A stretch of 64,000 bases of DNA, taken from assembly GCA_964563135.1 (NCBI GenBank), contig CAZLWV010000001.1:1-64000 (forward strand). Reading direction: 5' to 3'. Positions 17,828-27,077 of the stretch are shown in pieces. Source of the DNA: JAAYAY01 sp964563135 (GTDB lineage: Bacteria > Planctomycetota > Planctomycetia > Pirellulales > Thermoguttaceae). The notes under the pieces were generated by a model. That model was not told the DNA's origin. It saw nothing but the letters and a program-made list of their open reading frames with translations, and ran no database searches. Each line of letters starts with the position of its first letter. Position 1 is the first letter of the stretch. A program made the translations under genes and the position numbers.

Positions 17828-18187
17828 TCAGAACAGCATCAGCGCGGCGATCACGAAGCCGAGGATGACCATCGTCTCCGGGATCACCAGGAAGATCAGG
17901 ATATTGCCGAACAGTTTCGGGTTCTCGGCCAGGGCCCCGACGCCGGCCGAGCCGATGCGGCACTGCGTGATGGCCGTGGCCATGGCCGTGATGCCGATGG
18001 CAAGGGTGGCAGCGAACATCTTCGCGGCATCCTCCCAAGTTGTGCCGGCGGCCTCGCCCTGGTCGGGCGCAGGTGGCCGCTCGGCGGCGGCCGCGCTGCG
18101 GAGCGCACCGAGCAGCAGGAGCATTGCGGCCGCAAGCACCAGAGTGAAATTCGTTTTCGACCGGTGTCTCATGAGCCAGGCTACCAT
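17828..18187 (-). CDS. atpK: A/V-type ATP synthase proteolipid subunit K with N-terminal signal-like helix
   Basis: The rotor-ring proteolipid. The 119-residue product has a signal-peptide-like N-terminus (LVLAAAMLLLLGALRSAAAA), a hydrophilic linker (~36-52), then a two-helix hairpin. The carboxylate is Glu104 in VIPETMVILGFV. The first helix contains Thr74-Gln75 (AITQ), matching the Thr-Gln pair that binds sodium in the Enterococcus NtpK ring. The conserved loop is GSAGVGALAENPK. ATG 18187 has AGGAAG six bases ahead; a GTG at 18217 would overlap atpI. Only one hairpin is encoded, unlike four-helix K subunits. Confidence 0.9.
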   Translation of the reverse strand: MVAWLMRHRSKTNFTLVLAAAMLLLLGALRSAAAAERPPAPDQGEAAGTTWEDAAKMFAATLAIGITAMATAITQCRIGSAGVGALAENPKLFGNILIFLVIPETMVILGFVIAALMLF

Positions 18188-18200
18188 GATCGTCTTCCTG

Positions 18201-20084
18201 TCATTGAGATTCGACACGGCTGCCGAAGGGGGCGAACGTTCTTCCGCCGGGCCGGTAGAACTTGGTGAAGAACTCGACGTAATGGAGTCGCAGCGTGTGG
18301 ATCGTGGGGCTGAACATGCCGATCAGCACGTTCATGGCATGGAGCACCGAGGCCGCCATCAGGCCGACAAGCCCGTAGTTGAGTTCGGCGAACAACCGGT
18401 TGGCGACCATCGCCAGAACCGCGGAGGCCACCCCCAGCGCCATCAGACGCGAGTAGGAGAGGATGTTGCTAGCCAGGCTGAAGACCTCGATCAGTCCGAC
18501 CAGCCCCGCGCCGCGCAGCAGGACCACGACGCCGGCAGCGAAGAATCCTCCGGCGCCCGCCAGCAACCCGCGCCCGGCGCCCATCACGCCTGCGGTCGCC
18601 AGCAGCACGCCGGCCAGGCAGAGGAACTGCCCCAGGCGTTCCCAGAACGCGTGGCGATCGAGGATACGGCGGGCGCTGACGACGCCCAGAAGCAGTCCCA
18701 TGGCCACGTGGGCGGCCCCGAGGCAGACCACGAGTTTCAACAGCAGAACGAGCTGTTGCGGATCTTCGCGGTGGAGTAGCGGCCGCAGGCCGAGGTACGT
18801 TCCCAGCCCGCCGAACAGCTCACCGTAGAGCAGGCCGAAGAGCACCGCACTGACCGCGCAGTAGATCCCCACGGTTCCGGCCGCACGGAGCGTCTCGCGC
18901 TGGCGGTAGCGATGGCGCAACCAGATCGCCACCATCAGGATGATCAGCCCATAGGCGACGTCGCCCACGATCAGCCCGAAGAACAGGGGCACGCCGACCG
19001 CGTTGATCACGGTCGGATCGATCGAGCCGTACGTCGGCGGCGGGAAGACCCTCAGCAGGATTTCGAACGGTCTGGCGAATGCCGGATTGCGGAGCACGAC
19101 CGGCACTTCCTCCAAGCGCGGGCCAAGCGGCAGGTCTTCGACGCACAGCCGGCCGCCGGTCAACTCGAAGGCCCGGCGGATCACCTCGTCTCTGCGGTCC
19201 GCGGGGACGAAGGCGTGGAGGACGCGGAGGAGCGTCCCTTCGAGGAACCGGCCCTTGACCTCCAACCGCTCGACCTCGTCTGCACAGAACCTATCCAGCG
19301 CCGCGGCGTAGTGCCCGGCCTGGCTTCGCAGGCGATCGATTTCGCGGTCCAGTTCCGCGAGCCGCTGCGGGATGTGGTCCAGGTCGGTCTGGACGTGGCG
19401 GAGGCTATCGGCGAGCCGCTCCGCGCGGTAGGCCACGGGCAGCTTGAATTCCAGCGTCCCGCACCGCCATGCGACGTCGCGGACCTCCTCGGCCCGTTCC
19501 GCCGGGCACACGACTGCCGCCACGCGACGGCCGGTTACCGTGAACGAACGGAGCCGCAGCGGCTCCATGGCCAGCGTGCGGAGACGCTGCTCCAGAGTCC
19601 GCGCCACCATCCGTTCTTCGCTTGGGAACGTGAAGAGCAGCACATCGGCGGACTCCTCTGCCGGATCGATGCGGCGGACCGGATGGCCGACTCGCATGTA
19701 CCGCTCGAGGATCCGCCGGTCCTGCTCCAGGTTGCGGCGGCGACGGCGGTTCGAGCGGACACGATGCAGCATCTCGGCTGCCGCATCGCGAAGTTCTTCC
19801 AGCGACCGCGATTTCCACGACTCCCGTTCGTCGACGGCAGGTTCCGCGAGCGGACCGAGCAGCATCTGCAGCTCTTCCACGTTCCGCCGTGTTTCGGCCA
19901 GAACCTGGCGGCGTGCATGGTCTTCCGTGGTGAGCTGCATGCGGTGGAGCTGGCCGTCGCTGCTGGGGTCGCCGAGCGGCACAGGTTCCAGATGCAGATG
20001 GCGGAGACGCTGGAGCCCTTCCAGCAGGCAATCAAAGTGCTCGTCGAGTGTCACCAGTTGCAGCTTGCACATGTGGATGATCAT
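18201..20084 (-). CDS. atpI: A/V-type ATP synthase subunit I (116-kDa-type, membrane a subunit)
   Basis: A 627-residue subunit I/a. The N-terminal ~310 residues are a cytoplasmic coiled-coil domain. The C-terminal part has about eight membrane helices, opening with FFGLIVGDVAYGLIILMVAI, the conserved family motif. Further hallmarks are YCAVSAVLFGLLYGELFG and LSYSRLMALGVASAVLAMV with the essential arginine. ATG 20084 overlaps the upstream gene as ATGA; an internal ATG at 20072 is also possible. Together with K it forms the ion path. Confidence 0.95.
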   Translation of the reverse strand: MIIHMCKLQLVTLDEHFDCLLEGLQRLRHLHLEPVPLGDPSSDGQLHRMQLTTEDHARRQVLAETRRNVEELQMLLGPLAEPAVDERESWKSRSLEELRDAAAEMLHRVRSNRRRRRNLEQDRRILERYMRVGHPVRRIDPAEESADVLLFTFPSEERMVARTLEQRLRTLAMEPLRLRSFTVTGRRVAAVVCPAERAEEVRDVAWRCGTLEFKLPVAYRAERLADSLRHVQTDLDHIPQRLAELDREIDRLRSQAGHYAAALDRFCADEVERLEVKGRFLEGTLLRVLHAFVPADRRDEVIRRAFELTGGRLCVEDLPLGPRLEEVPVVLRNPAFARPFEILLRVFPPPTYGSIDPTVINAVGVPLFFGLIVGDVAYGLIILMVAIWLRHRYRQRETLRAAGTVGIYCAVSAVLFGLLYGELFGGLGTYLGLRPLLHREDPQQLVLLLKLVVCLGAAHVAMGLLLGVVSARRILDRHAFWERLGQFLCLAGVLLATAGVMGAGRGLLAGAGGFFAAGVVVLLRGAGLVGLIEVFSLASNILSYSRLMALGVASAVLAMVANRLFAELNYGLVGLMAASVLHAMNVLIGMFSPTIHTLRLHYVEFFTKFYRPGGRTFAPFGSRVESQ

Positions 20085-20422
20085 GTTCCCAGCACCTTCG
20101 TCAGCATGCGCTGGCAGAGTTGCCGCCTCAGGGGCTCCAAGTCTGCCACGACGCCGGCAATGCGATCATCGAGCTGGCGAGCCTCGCCGGCAAGTTGAAC
20201 GTCGAGTTGCCGTTTGCGATCTTCCATCCGTGCAGCCGCCTGGTCGGCGATTGCCTGCCGCGCCGCCGCCAAACGAACCTGGGCTGCTTCCCCCGCCAGT
20301 TGAATCCTCCTCTGAGCATCGGCCCGCGCTTGAGCCAACCGCTCTTCAAGACGCCGCTCGGTCTGGACGAGCGCGTCGAGCGCAGCTCCTTCGTGCGGCG
20401 ATGGTTCAAGCGGATCCATCAT
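20081..20422 (-). CDS. atpH: A/V-type ATP synthase subunit H/G-like peripheral stalk protein
   Basis: A 113-residue charged helical protein (ALVQTERRLEERLAQARADA, then a long coiled coil), matching the small stator partner of subunit E. It is the first gene of the operon, as in the archaeal H-I-K-E-C-F-A-B-D order. GGGGAG lies eight bases before ATG 20422. Position and coiled-coil character carry the call; sequence alone is low-complexity. Confidence 0.8.
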   Translation of the reverse strand: MMDPLEPSPHEGAALDALVQTERRLEERLAQARADAQRRIQLAGEAAQVRLAAARQAIADQAAARMEDRKRQLDVQLAGEARQLDDRIAGVVADLEPLRRQLCQRMLTKVLGT

Positions 20423-20458
20423 GACTGGCGCTCCCCAGCCGGCGCTCGTCCGGGCGGC

Positions 20459-20905
20459 TCAATGGTCCGGCGAGCGCCGCCAGCAGCAGCGGCACCTGCG
20501 CTCCAACCCCGGGCGGGAGGGCAGCGAACCGTGGAGGTGCCGTTGCCGGTCACCCAGGTAGAACTCGTGACAGACACATTGGCGCGGAATGCTCGCCCGA
20601 TGGAGCCAGTCGACTCTGCTGGTTACCTTCCCGCGATTCCACTTCCGCTCCAGCAGACGCTCCTTCAGGCGGGCCAAGTCGAGCAAGTGTTTGGGGCTGC
20701 CGTCGGGCTCCGGGCCCCAGGACGGGGCGACGGGAGAGAGACCGAAGGCGCCGGGCATCCGGTCGGTGCCGGACTGGAAGAATGTGGTCCGACTGCAGGA
20801 ACTGCTTCCGCTGCCAACCGCCGTGCAGCGTGCCAACTTCTTCTGCGGCACCCTTGGCAGGACGAGCGATTGAGGCATCACGGAGAAGCAGAGACACGTA
20901 CTCAT
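20459..20905 (-). CDS. hypothetical open frame upstream of the ATPase operon
   Basis: A 148-codon frame on the ATPase strand, 36 bases upstream of atpH. The translation is rich in Ser, Arg and Cys, and the middle (KHLLDLARLKERLLERKWN) looks most protein-like. I recognise no domain and several other frames here are also open, so it may be the ATPase leader region rather than a gene. Confidence 0.25.
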   Translation of the reverse strand: MSTCLCFSVMPQSLVLPRVPQKKLARCTAVGSGSSSCSRTTFFQSGTDRMPGAFGLSPVAPSWGPEPDGSPKHLLDLARLKERLLERKWNRGKVTSRVDWLHRASIPRQCVCHEFYLGDRQRHLHGSLPSRPGLERRCRCCWRRSPDH

Positions 20906-21488
20906 GAGCCTCCCCCTTTCGTCGATTGCGCGGATCGACTGCTCGATCCAGTCGTCAGGGGTTGCTCGGGGGACGAAGCACCGAGCCGTATGTCAGACCA
21001 TTTTAGGCATCGGACATGCCCAAACAATGCATCCACAGTGTTACAACCGTAAGAGGGAGGTGGACTGGCCACACAACCCATCCTGCCTCACCGAGTCCAT
21101 GCCTATATGGCAGACCATCGGAGATGGCAGCGACAGCCGGGTGGGAACCGGAACGCCTGCCGGCCATTGCCTTCTCCTGGGAAAGGTCGCACGGCCTCAA
21201 CCTCGCCACTTTCTCCGGCCAAATCCGCGGCCCGGATCGTTCGGACGGCAGGGGAAAGCAATGCCTTCGCTCTGCCAGAATATCCACGCCTGTTCATTAC
21301 GCTGAACCGGGGGATTGTCGGATTCCCGAAGTTGGCTTACCTTGAAGCCAACGTCATCAGGACCGCTCCGTGGAGGCACGCTTCTCCGCGCGAATCGTCT
21401 CCGTGAAACTGCTCCGGGCTGGTCGAATCGAGACCGCGCGGGAGAAGGGGAACTCGAAAGCGGCATTCATGCCGCGGGAGACGAAACG
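20906..21488. other. divergent intergenic region
   Basis: About 580 bases between the ATPase side and the gene at 21489. It is less GC-biased in the 21010-21070 part and probably holds divergent promoters, but I could not pick a convincing -35/-10 pair. No gene is supported. Confidence 0.4.
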
Positions 21489-22259
21489 ATGCCCATCTTC
21501 TACTACCTTTCGATGACTCCGGAATCTCTGGTAGCGTCGATGCTGCCGCCTGAAGAATTCGGGACCTATCTGGCCATCGGCGCCAACCAGACCAGTCACG
21601 GCCAAGCCTTGTACTTCGATCTCGACTTTGACGGGAATCTCGACGATTTCCAGGCGGCTTACGCCAAGGAGCATTGCACACCCCATGAGGACGGACGTCC
21701 CAAACACTCCGTCTATATCGCCATCTATCGTGTTCTGGAACGGATTCCTCTGGACAGGTTGCGGAGCCTCTGGCTGGCGACGGAGAAAGGAAAGGTCCTC
21801 GAGTTGGCGCAACGCGCCATGCCTGCGAACTTTCCGCAGCGGTACTACCTGTACCAGGAACTATGTCCGGTCCACCCCCTGGTTGCCAGCCGTTATGCTC
21901 CCGACCAGTTCTGCCGGTTCATCACCGACCCGGCCAGGCCGTTCTTCGTACCGCGCATCTGCTTCGTGGACCTGGACCTGGGCGATCTGGGGATCGATCC
22001 GGAAAACGGCAAACCCAGAGAACTCTACTATCCGGACCATTTTGCTCATCTTCGCGGGTGCCTTCTGGAACTGGCCCGGAACTCTGAAAAGCCGAGCAAG
22101 ACCGTCGACCGCCTTCGCGCTCCCTGCCTCCCCTACCACTGCATTGACAAAGGGTTCTTCCTGGGTGGCCGGGACCAGATCCTGCACTACCCCTTCCCCA
22201 GCCGGGCAGAATTGGAGGGGAAGTACTATCACTGGTGGCGCCGTTCGGCTCACGCCTAG
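21489..22259 (+). CDS. protein of unknown function
   Basis: A 256-residue soluble protein with no signal or membrane segment, beginning MPIFYYLSMTPESLVASMLP. It has a regular composition with many Tyr, Phe and Pro (for example RYYLYQELCPVHPLVASRYA and LHYPFPSRAELEGKYYHWW), so it is clearly coding. I do not recognise the family. ATG 21489 follows GCGGGAGACG. The TAG stop lies inside the terminal inverted repeat of the MITE-like element at 22256, so that insertion may have fixed the present C-terminus. Confidence 0.75.
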   Translation: MPIFYYLSMTPESLVASMLPPEEFGTYLAIGANQTSHGQALYFDLDFDGNLDDFQAAYAKEHCTPHEDGRPKHSVYIAIYRVLERIPLDRLRSLWLATEKGKVLELAQRAMPANFPQRYYLYQELCPVHPLVASRYAPDQFCRFITDPARPFFVPRICFVDLDLGDLGIDPENGKPRELYYPDHFAHLRGCLLELARNSEKPSKTVDRLRAPCLPYHCIDKGFFLGGRDQILHYPFPSRAELEGKYYHWWRRSAHA

Positions 22260-22365
22260 TGCTTTGTCTCGGCGGAGAATTGGGATCGAGAGTGCGGAAC
22301 GACTCGGCGATTGTCGCACGATTCTACGCCATGGATCGCAAAATCAAGCTGTGACAGGGCACGAG
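22256..22365. mobile_element. MITE-like element, copy 2
   Basis: Second copy of the element at 9593-9705, in the same orientation. The ends are CTAGTGCTTTGTCTCGGC and GCTGTGACAGGGCACGAG, less perfectly complementary than in copy 1. The central part (TCGGCGATTGTCGCA, then ATTCTACGCCATGGATC) is nearly the same. The left end contains the stop codon of the preceding gene. Confidence 0.8.
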
Positions 22366-22542
22366 TCTTGGCCGACAAGCCGGGCTTCCATGCTCAGTGG
22401 GCGTCGTTGCGAGCGGCATTGAATGGGCGCGGACTGTCTTGTCAGGCGAATCCCCCGGCTTATCTGTAGACTGTCCATGGATTTGCCGGTATTCTAACGC
22501 TCAAGAGTGTCCCGCCGCGTTTCCATCGCAAAGGGAGATCAG

Positions 22543-25500
22543 ATGGCTCGCCTCAAACGCCCTGCCCGCCTTGCGGTCCTCATGTGCCTCCCGGTGATAG
22601 TTCTCACCGTCGAGGGGGTTGCTCTTGAAAACTCCTCGCAAAGCAAAGCAGATCTCCCTCCGGCAGATACCCGAGCCAACGGCAGGAACCCTGAGATCGG
22701 CCCCAGGATCGTGCATGTCGGCGTTCGTGCCGACAGCGAGCACCCCAACTACGAAGCCTGGCGGGCTCTGGACGGCGATCCTGAGACCATGTGGCATACC
22801 CAGTTCGGTGCCCAAGACGCGCCGGTGCCCCACCACATCACGCTCGACCTCGGCCAGGAGTATCCGCTTTCTGGTTTCGTGTACACGCCTCGCATCGGCG
22901 GTGGCAACGGCACGATCGGGCAATACGAGTGCTGGGTCGGCAACGACCTGAAGCAACTGGACAAACCGATCCTTGCCGGACAGTTCGCCAAAGGGTCGGC
23001 GGAGTGTTACGTTTCTTTCGCCTCGCCGGTCAAAGGACGCTACTTCCGTCTGCGGGCCCTCAGCGAAGCCAACGGCGGCCCCTACACTTCCATTGCCGAA
23101 CTGAAGTTGCTCGCCGACGGCGTGAGCTTTCTGGCCAGGGATGCTGGACCGGCCAGCCTTGTCCACGAAGACGGCACCCCCTTCAGCGAACAGGAAATCC
23201 AGTATGTTTCCCTTCGGGCCGACCTGGGCAATCGCGAAATGTTCGATCGGGTTGCGCCGGAGACCTGCAATCGTGAGGCGCTGATTTTCGAAAGCGATCG
23301 CGATCCGCTCGACGTTGTTCTCCGTCGGACAGAGGCTCTTGTGGCCGACCTGAAGACGATGGCCGGGACCCCCGATCTGACCGGTCTGGAGAGGGAGCTT
23401 GCTGCCCTGTGCGCTAGAGCGCAGGAGACCGAGGTTGACAACGAAAGTGCCCGCACAGCCCTGTACCACGAGGCCTGTCGCCTGCGGCGCAGGATAGCTT
23501 TCTCCAATCCTCTGCTGGACTTCAACGAACTGGTGTTCATCAAACGCCGACGTGCGCTCTTCAACCACCTCTGCGACCAGTACTACGGCATGGCGGCTGC
23601 CCCCGGCGGAGGGCTCTACGTGCTCAAGGGTGCGTTTAGCGATCAAGCCAGCGTGCGCGACGTGTTGGCCGACTGCGTGGTCGAGAAGGGCCGCCTGGCC
23701 GGCGAGAAGCTCTGGGGCGGCCCCAGCAATATTCTCCCGACGGCCACTTTCGACGGCGAGGGTAATCGCAGCGGCCCTGAGACTCCCGGCGGCACATTCC
23801 TTTCTCCCGATCTTTCCTTCGACGCCCAGTCAATCCTCTTTGCCTACGTCGAGAACCGCGGCGACATGCAGCATCGCCACCACACCGATCCTGCTCAAGG
23901 CCATTGGCACGAAGGCCGCTGCTACCACATCTTCAAGGTCAATGTCGATGGAACCGGCCTGGAACAACTCACCGACGGCACCTTCAACGACTTCGATCCC
24001 TGCTGGCTGCCCAACGGGCGGATCGCCTTCATCAGCGAGCGTCGCGGCGGATACCTTCGCTGCGGCCGTGTCTGCCCCAACTACACCCTCTACGACATGG
24101 CTCCCGACGGCACCGACATCCAGTGCCTCAGCTTCCACGAGACCAACGAGTGGCATCCTTCGGTGACCAACGAGGGGCTGATCCTCTGGACCCGTTGGGA
24201 CTACGTCGACCGCTTCGGCTGCACCGCCCACATGCCCTGGACGACCACGCTGGATGGCCGCGATCCACGCCCCGTCCACGGCAACTACTCGATCCGGCAG
24301 CAGCGCCCCGATATGGAATCCGACTGCCGGCAGATTCCCGGCTCCAACAAGATCGTGGCCGTGGCCTCTCCCCATCACGGGCAGTCTTTTGGATCGCTGG
24401 TCCGGATCGATCCCAGCCTTCCCGACGACGACAGCATGGGCCCGATTCGGCGAATCACGCCCGAGGTCGGTTTTCCCGAGACCCAGGGGGGCGCCCAGGC
24501 CTATGGCACCCCATGGCCCTTGAGCGACAACTACTATCTGTGTGTCTACGATGCCACGATGCGTCCGGGCGTCGGCAGCCAGGGCAAGGGTTATGTCCCC
24601 GGCGATTACGGCATCTACCTCGTCGACGTCTTCGGCAACCGCGAGCTGCTATACCGCGATCCCCAGGTCGGCTGCTTCACACCCATCCCGCTTCGACCGC
24701 AGCCGGTCCCCAAGCCGGGGCGCGAGTTGGCCCGCGGGAGCGGTACGGACCCCGTCACTCGGCCCCAGGTCGCCGAGCAGTTTGCCAAGGCCGAGGGCAC
24801 GCTGGCGGTTGTGAATGTCTACGGCAGTTTCAAGCCCTGGCCGGCCGGAACCCGTATTACCCATCTTCGCGTCTTCCAGGTCTTACCCATGTCGGTCCCG
24901 TCGGGGCCGCTGCGGCCCCATGAGACCGGCCGCCGGGTCGCCTCGGCCAAGGACTCGGTCGTCCCCTGCCGCTGGGTGCTCGGCACCGTTCCGGTCGAGA
25001 GCGACGGGTCGGCCCATTTCACCGTCCCCGCCAACCGGGAACTCTTCTTCCAGGCCCTCGGCGACCTGCTGGTCACCGTGAACGTCGTGATTCCGCAGAA
25101 GCTGAACGCNNNNNNNNNNCCCTCGGCGAAGACGGGCTGGCGATCCAGTCGATGCGTTCGGCCACCCATGTGCGCGAGGGGGAACGTCTCACCTGCGTCG
25201 GCTGCCACGAGCCCAAGTCGCGCGTTGCCCAGGCCGCCCAGACCGTTCCCCTGGCCCTGAAGCGGGCACCCTCCCGGCTGGTTCCCGACGTCGATGGTTC
25301 GGCCCCCTTCAGCTATCCCCGCCTGGTGCAACCGGTCCTGGATCGCAACTGCGTCCAGTGCCACCAGGAGAACCTCGAGAAGAAGGCTCCCAACCTGGCG
25401 ACCGAGCCCATCGCGAACAACTGGTACGCTTCTTACAACAACCTCGTCGAGAAATTCGGCTTCTGGGACTACGGCGACGACTACCGGACCACGCCGGGCC

Positions 25501-25691
25501 GATTCGGCGCCAAGGCATCCAAGCTTTACGAGCTACTCCAGAAGGGCCATTACGACGTTAAGCTTTCTCCGGAAGACCTGCACCGCCTGACCCTGTGGCT
25601 CGACTCCACGTCCATGTTCTACGGTGTCTACGAACGAGAAGGTGGGCTGGTCCAACTCCGCGGCGGACTGGCAAAGCCAACGCTGGAATAG
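22543..25691 (+). CDS. exported HzsA-like (hydrazine synthase alpha-type) dihaem protein with discoidin domain, interrupted by an assembly gap
   Basis: A large exported protein, about 1,050 residues. In order it has a signal peptide, an F5/8-type C (discoidin) domain (HVGVRADSEHPNYEAWRALD to about residue 190), a linker, a beta-propeller-like region (LSPDLSFDAQSILFAYVENR, FNDFDPCWLPNGRIAFISER) and, after the gap, two haem c sites, CVGCHE and CVQCHQ. The propeller plus two C-terminal CxxCH motifs resemble the hydrazine synthase alpha subunit and its many non-anammox relatives. Substrate is unknown. ATG 22543 has AAGGGAG upstream. The 10 N at 25110-25119 change the frame; continuity of conserved sequence on both sides indicates one gene. 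Confidence 0.85.
25110..25119. other. assembly gap (10 N) inside the HzsA-like gene
   Basis: Ten N separate IPQKLN from the downstream frame beginning GEDGLAIQSMRSATHV. The frame differs on the two sides, so the true gap length is not 10. Confidence 0.95.
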
Positions 25692-25706
25692 CTCGAGTGC
25701 TTTGTC
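25691..25706 (+). repeat. solo end of the MITE-like element
   Basis: The 16 bases GCTCGAGTGCTTTGTC match the left end of copy 1 (9593-9608) at 15 of 16 positions, directly after the stop of the HzsA-like gene. No matching right end is seen nearby, so it is a fragment or chance match. Confidence 0.4.
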
Positions 25707-25783
25707 AAACCTGGAAGTCCGGGTTGCCCGCGTTTTCCGGCCCTGGCCCAATCCAGGCTGTCCCCTGGAAACGTCTTATCTGG

Positions 25784-25789
25784 TACCAT
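25784..25789 (+). promoter_or_regulatory. possible -10 element (GGTACCATG type)
   Basis: TACCAT within GGTACCATG, about 30 bases before the beta-helix gene. The same word occurs at the predicted promoters at 29854-29859 and on the minus strand at 5207-5212 (TACCAT). No good -35 is seen here. Confidence 0.25.
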
Positions 25790-25819
25790 GGGCAGCATCC
25801 AACCCTGGAGACCACTGCC

Positions 25820-27074
25820 ATGTCGCCCCTGTCGCGCTCCCTGCTGGTGGCAAGCGCGGTCGCCTTGTTGCTGTTGGCGACCCCTGTAACTGCTGCCCCT
25901 CCTGACTTCTCCTGGCTCCCTCCGGCCCCCAGACTGCCGCTCCCGGAAGGGCAGGTCATCCACGTCTCGACGGTCCAGCAACTGTTTGAGGCCGTGCAGA
26001 GTGTCGAGCCGGGCGGCACGATTCTCCTGGCCGACGGGCATTACATGATGCCTCGCTACCTCGAACTCCGCACCGACCGTGTCGCCCTCCGCGGCCAGTC
26101 AGGCGACCGCNNNNNNNNNNGACATCATGGCCGAGGTGGGGGAGGCCGTCATCGAGCTGGTCGGCGTGCGCGCCTGCTCGGGGGTCACGATCGCCGATCT
26201 GACGATCCAGAATATCCGCCACAACGGCTTCAAGCTCAACAGCGACTCCGGCGTCCACCACGTCACCATTCACAATTGCGTGATCCACAATATCTGGCAG
26301 CGCGGCGTCAAGGGTGTGCGTGTGCCCCGCGACCACCCCGATATCCGCCCACCGCAAGGCTGCCGGATCCAGTACTGCCTGTTCTACAACGACCGTCCCA
26401 AAACGTTCGACGACGACCCCACCGACACCTCCCAGACGTTTGGCGGGAACTACATCGGCGGAATCGATGTCATGTACGCCGACCACTGGACGATCAGCGA
26501 CAACGTCTTTGCCGGCATTCACGGCCGTACCGGCGAGGCTCGGGGGGCCGTCTTTCTGTGGCACGACTCCCAGGACTGTGTCGTCGAACGCAACGTGATC
26601 GTCGATTGCGACACGGGCATCTGCCTGGGCAATTCGAGCCGTAATGACGAGAAGGAAATCCATTGCCATCGCTGTACGGTCCGCAATAATTTCGTCACCC
26701 GTTGCCCGGAGAACGGCATTCTCGCCGATTACACCCGGGACTGTCTCATTGCCCACAACACGATCCACGATCCCGCCAGTCGCCTGAAGCGCCTGGTGCG
26801 TCTGGTGCACGACAACGCCGGTCTGGCGGTCATCAACAATCTCCTCAGCGGTCCCCCCATGCGGATCGAGACCGAAAGCCCGGTCCGGTTCGAGGGAAAC
26901 GTGACCGTTGATGCCAACGCGTGGTTCGTCGACGCGTCGCGGGGCGACCTGCACTGGAGGAGCCCGTCTTCGGGGCCAGCCGCCCAGGTGGACGGCGTCG
27001 AACAAGTACCGCAAGACATCGACCAGCAGTCCCGTCGGCCGAAGACCGACGCAGGTGCCGATCAATGGAGGTGA
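25820..27074 (+). CDS. exported right-handed parallel beta-helix protein, interrupted by an assembly gap
   Basis: Signal peptide (LLVASAVALLLLATPVTAAP), then a pectate-lyase-like repeat region. Successive coils are visible: VTIADLTIQNIRHNGFKL, VTIHNCVIHNIWQRGVKG, WTISDNVFAGIHG, CVVERNVIVDCDTGICLG, CTVRNNFVTRCPENGILA and CLIAHNTIHDP. Such folds usually bind or cleave polysaccharides, but the catalytic residues cannot be named. The 10 N at 26111-26120 shift the frame between the first coils, and the two parts clearly belong together. The gene ends three bases before the next start, so the two are probably co-transcribed. Confidence 0.85.
26111..26120. other. assembly gap (10 N) inside the beta-helix gene
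   Basis: Ten N after ALRGQSGDR; the beta-helix resumes at DIMAEVGEAVIELVG in another frame, so the real length differs from 10. Confidence 0.95.
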
Positions 27075-27077
27075 GCC

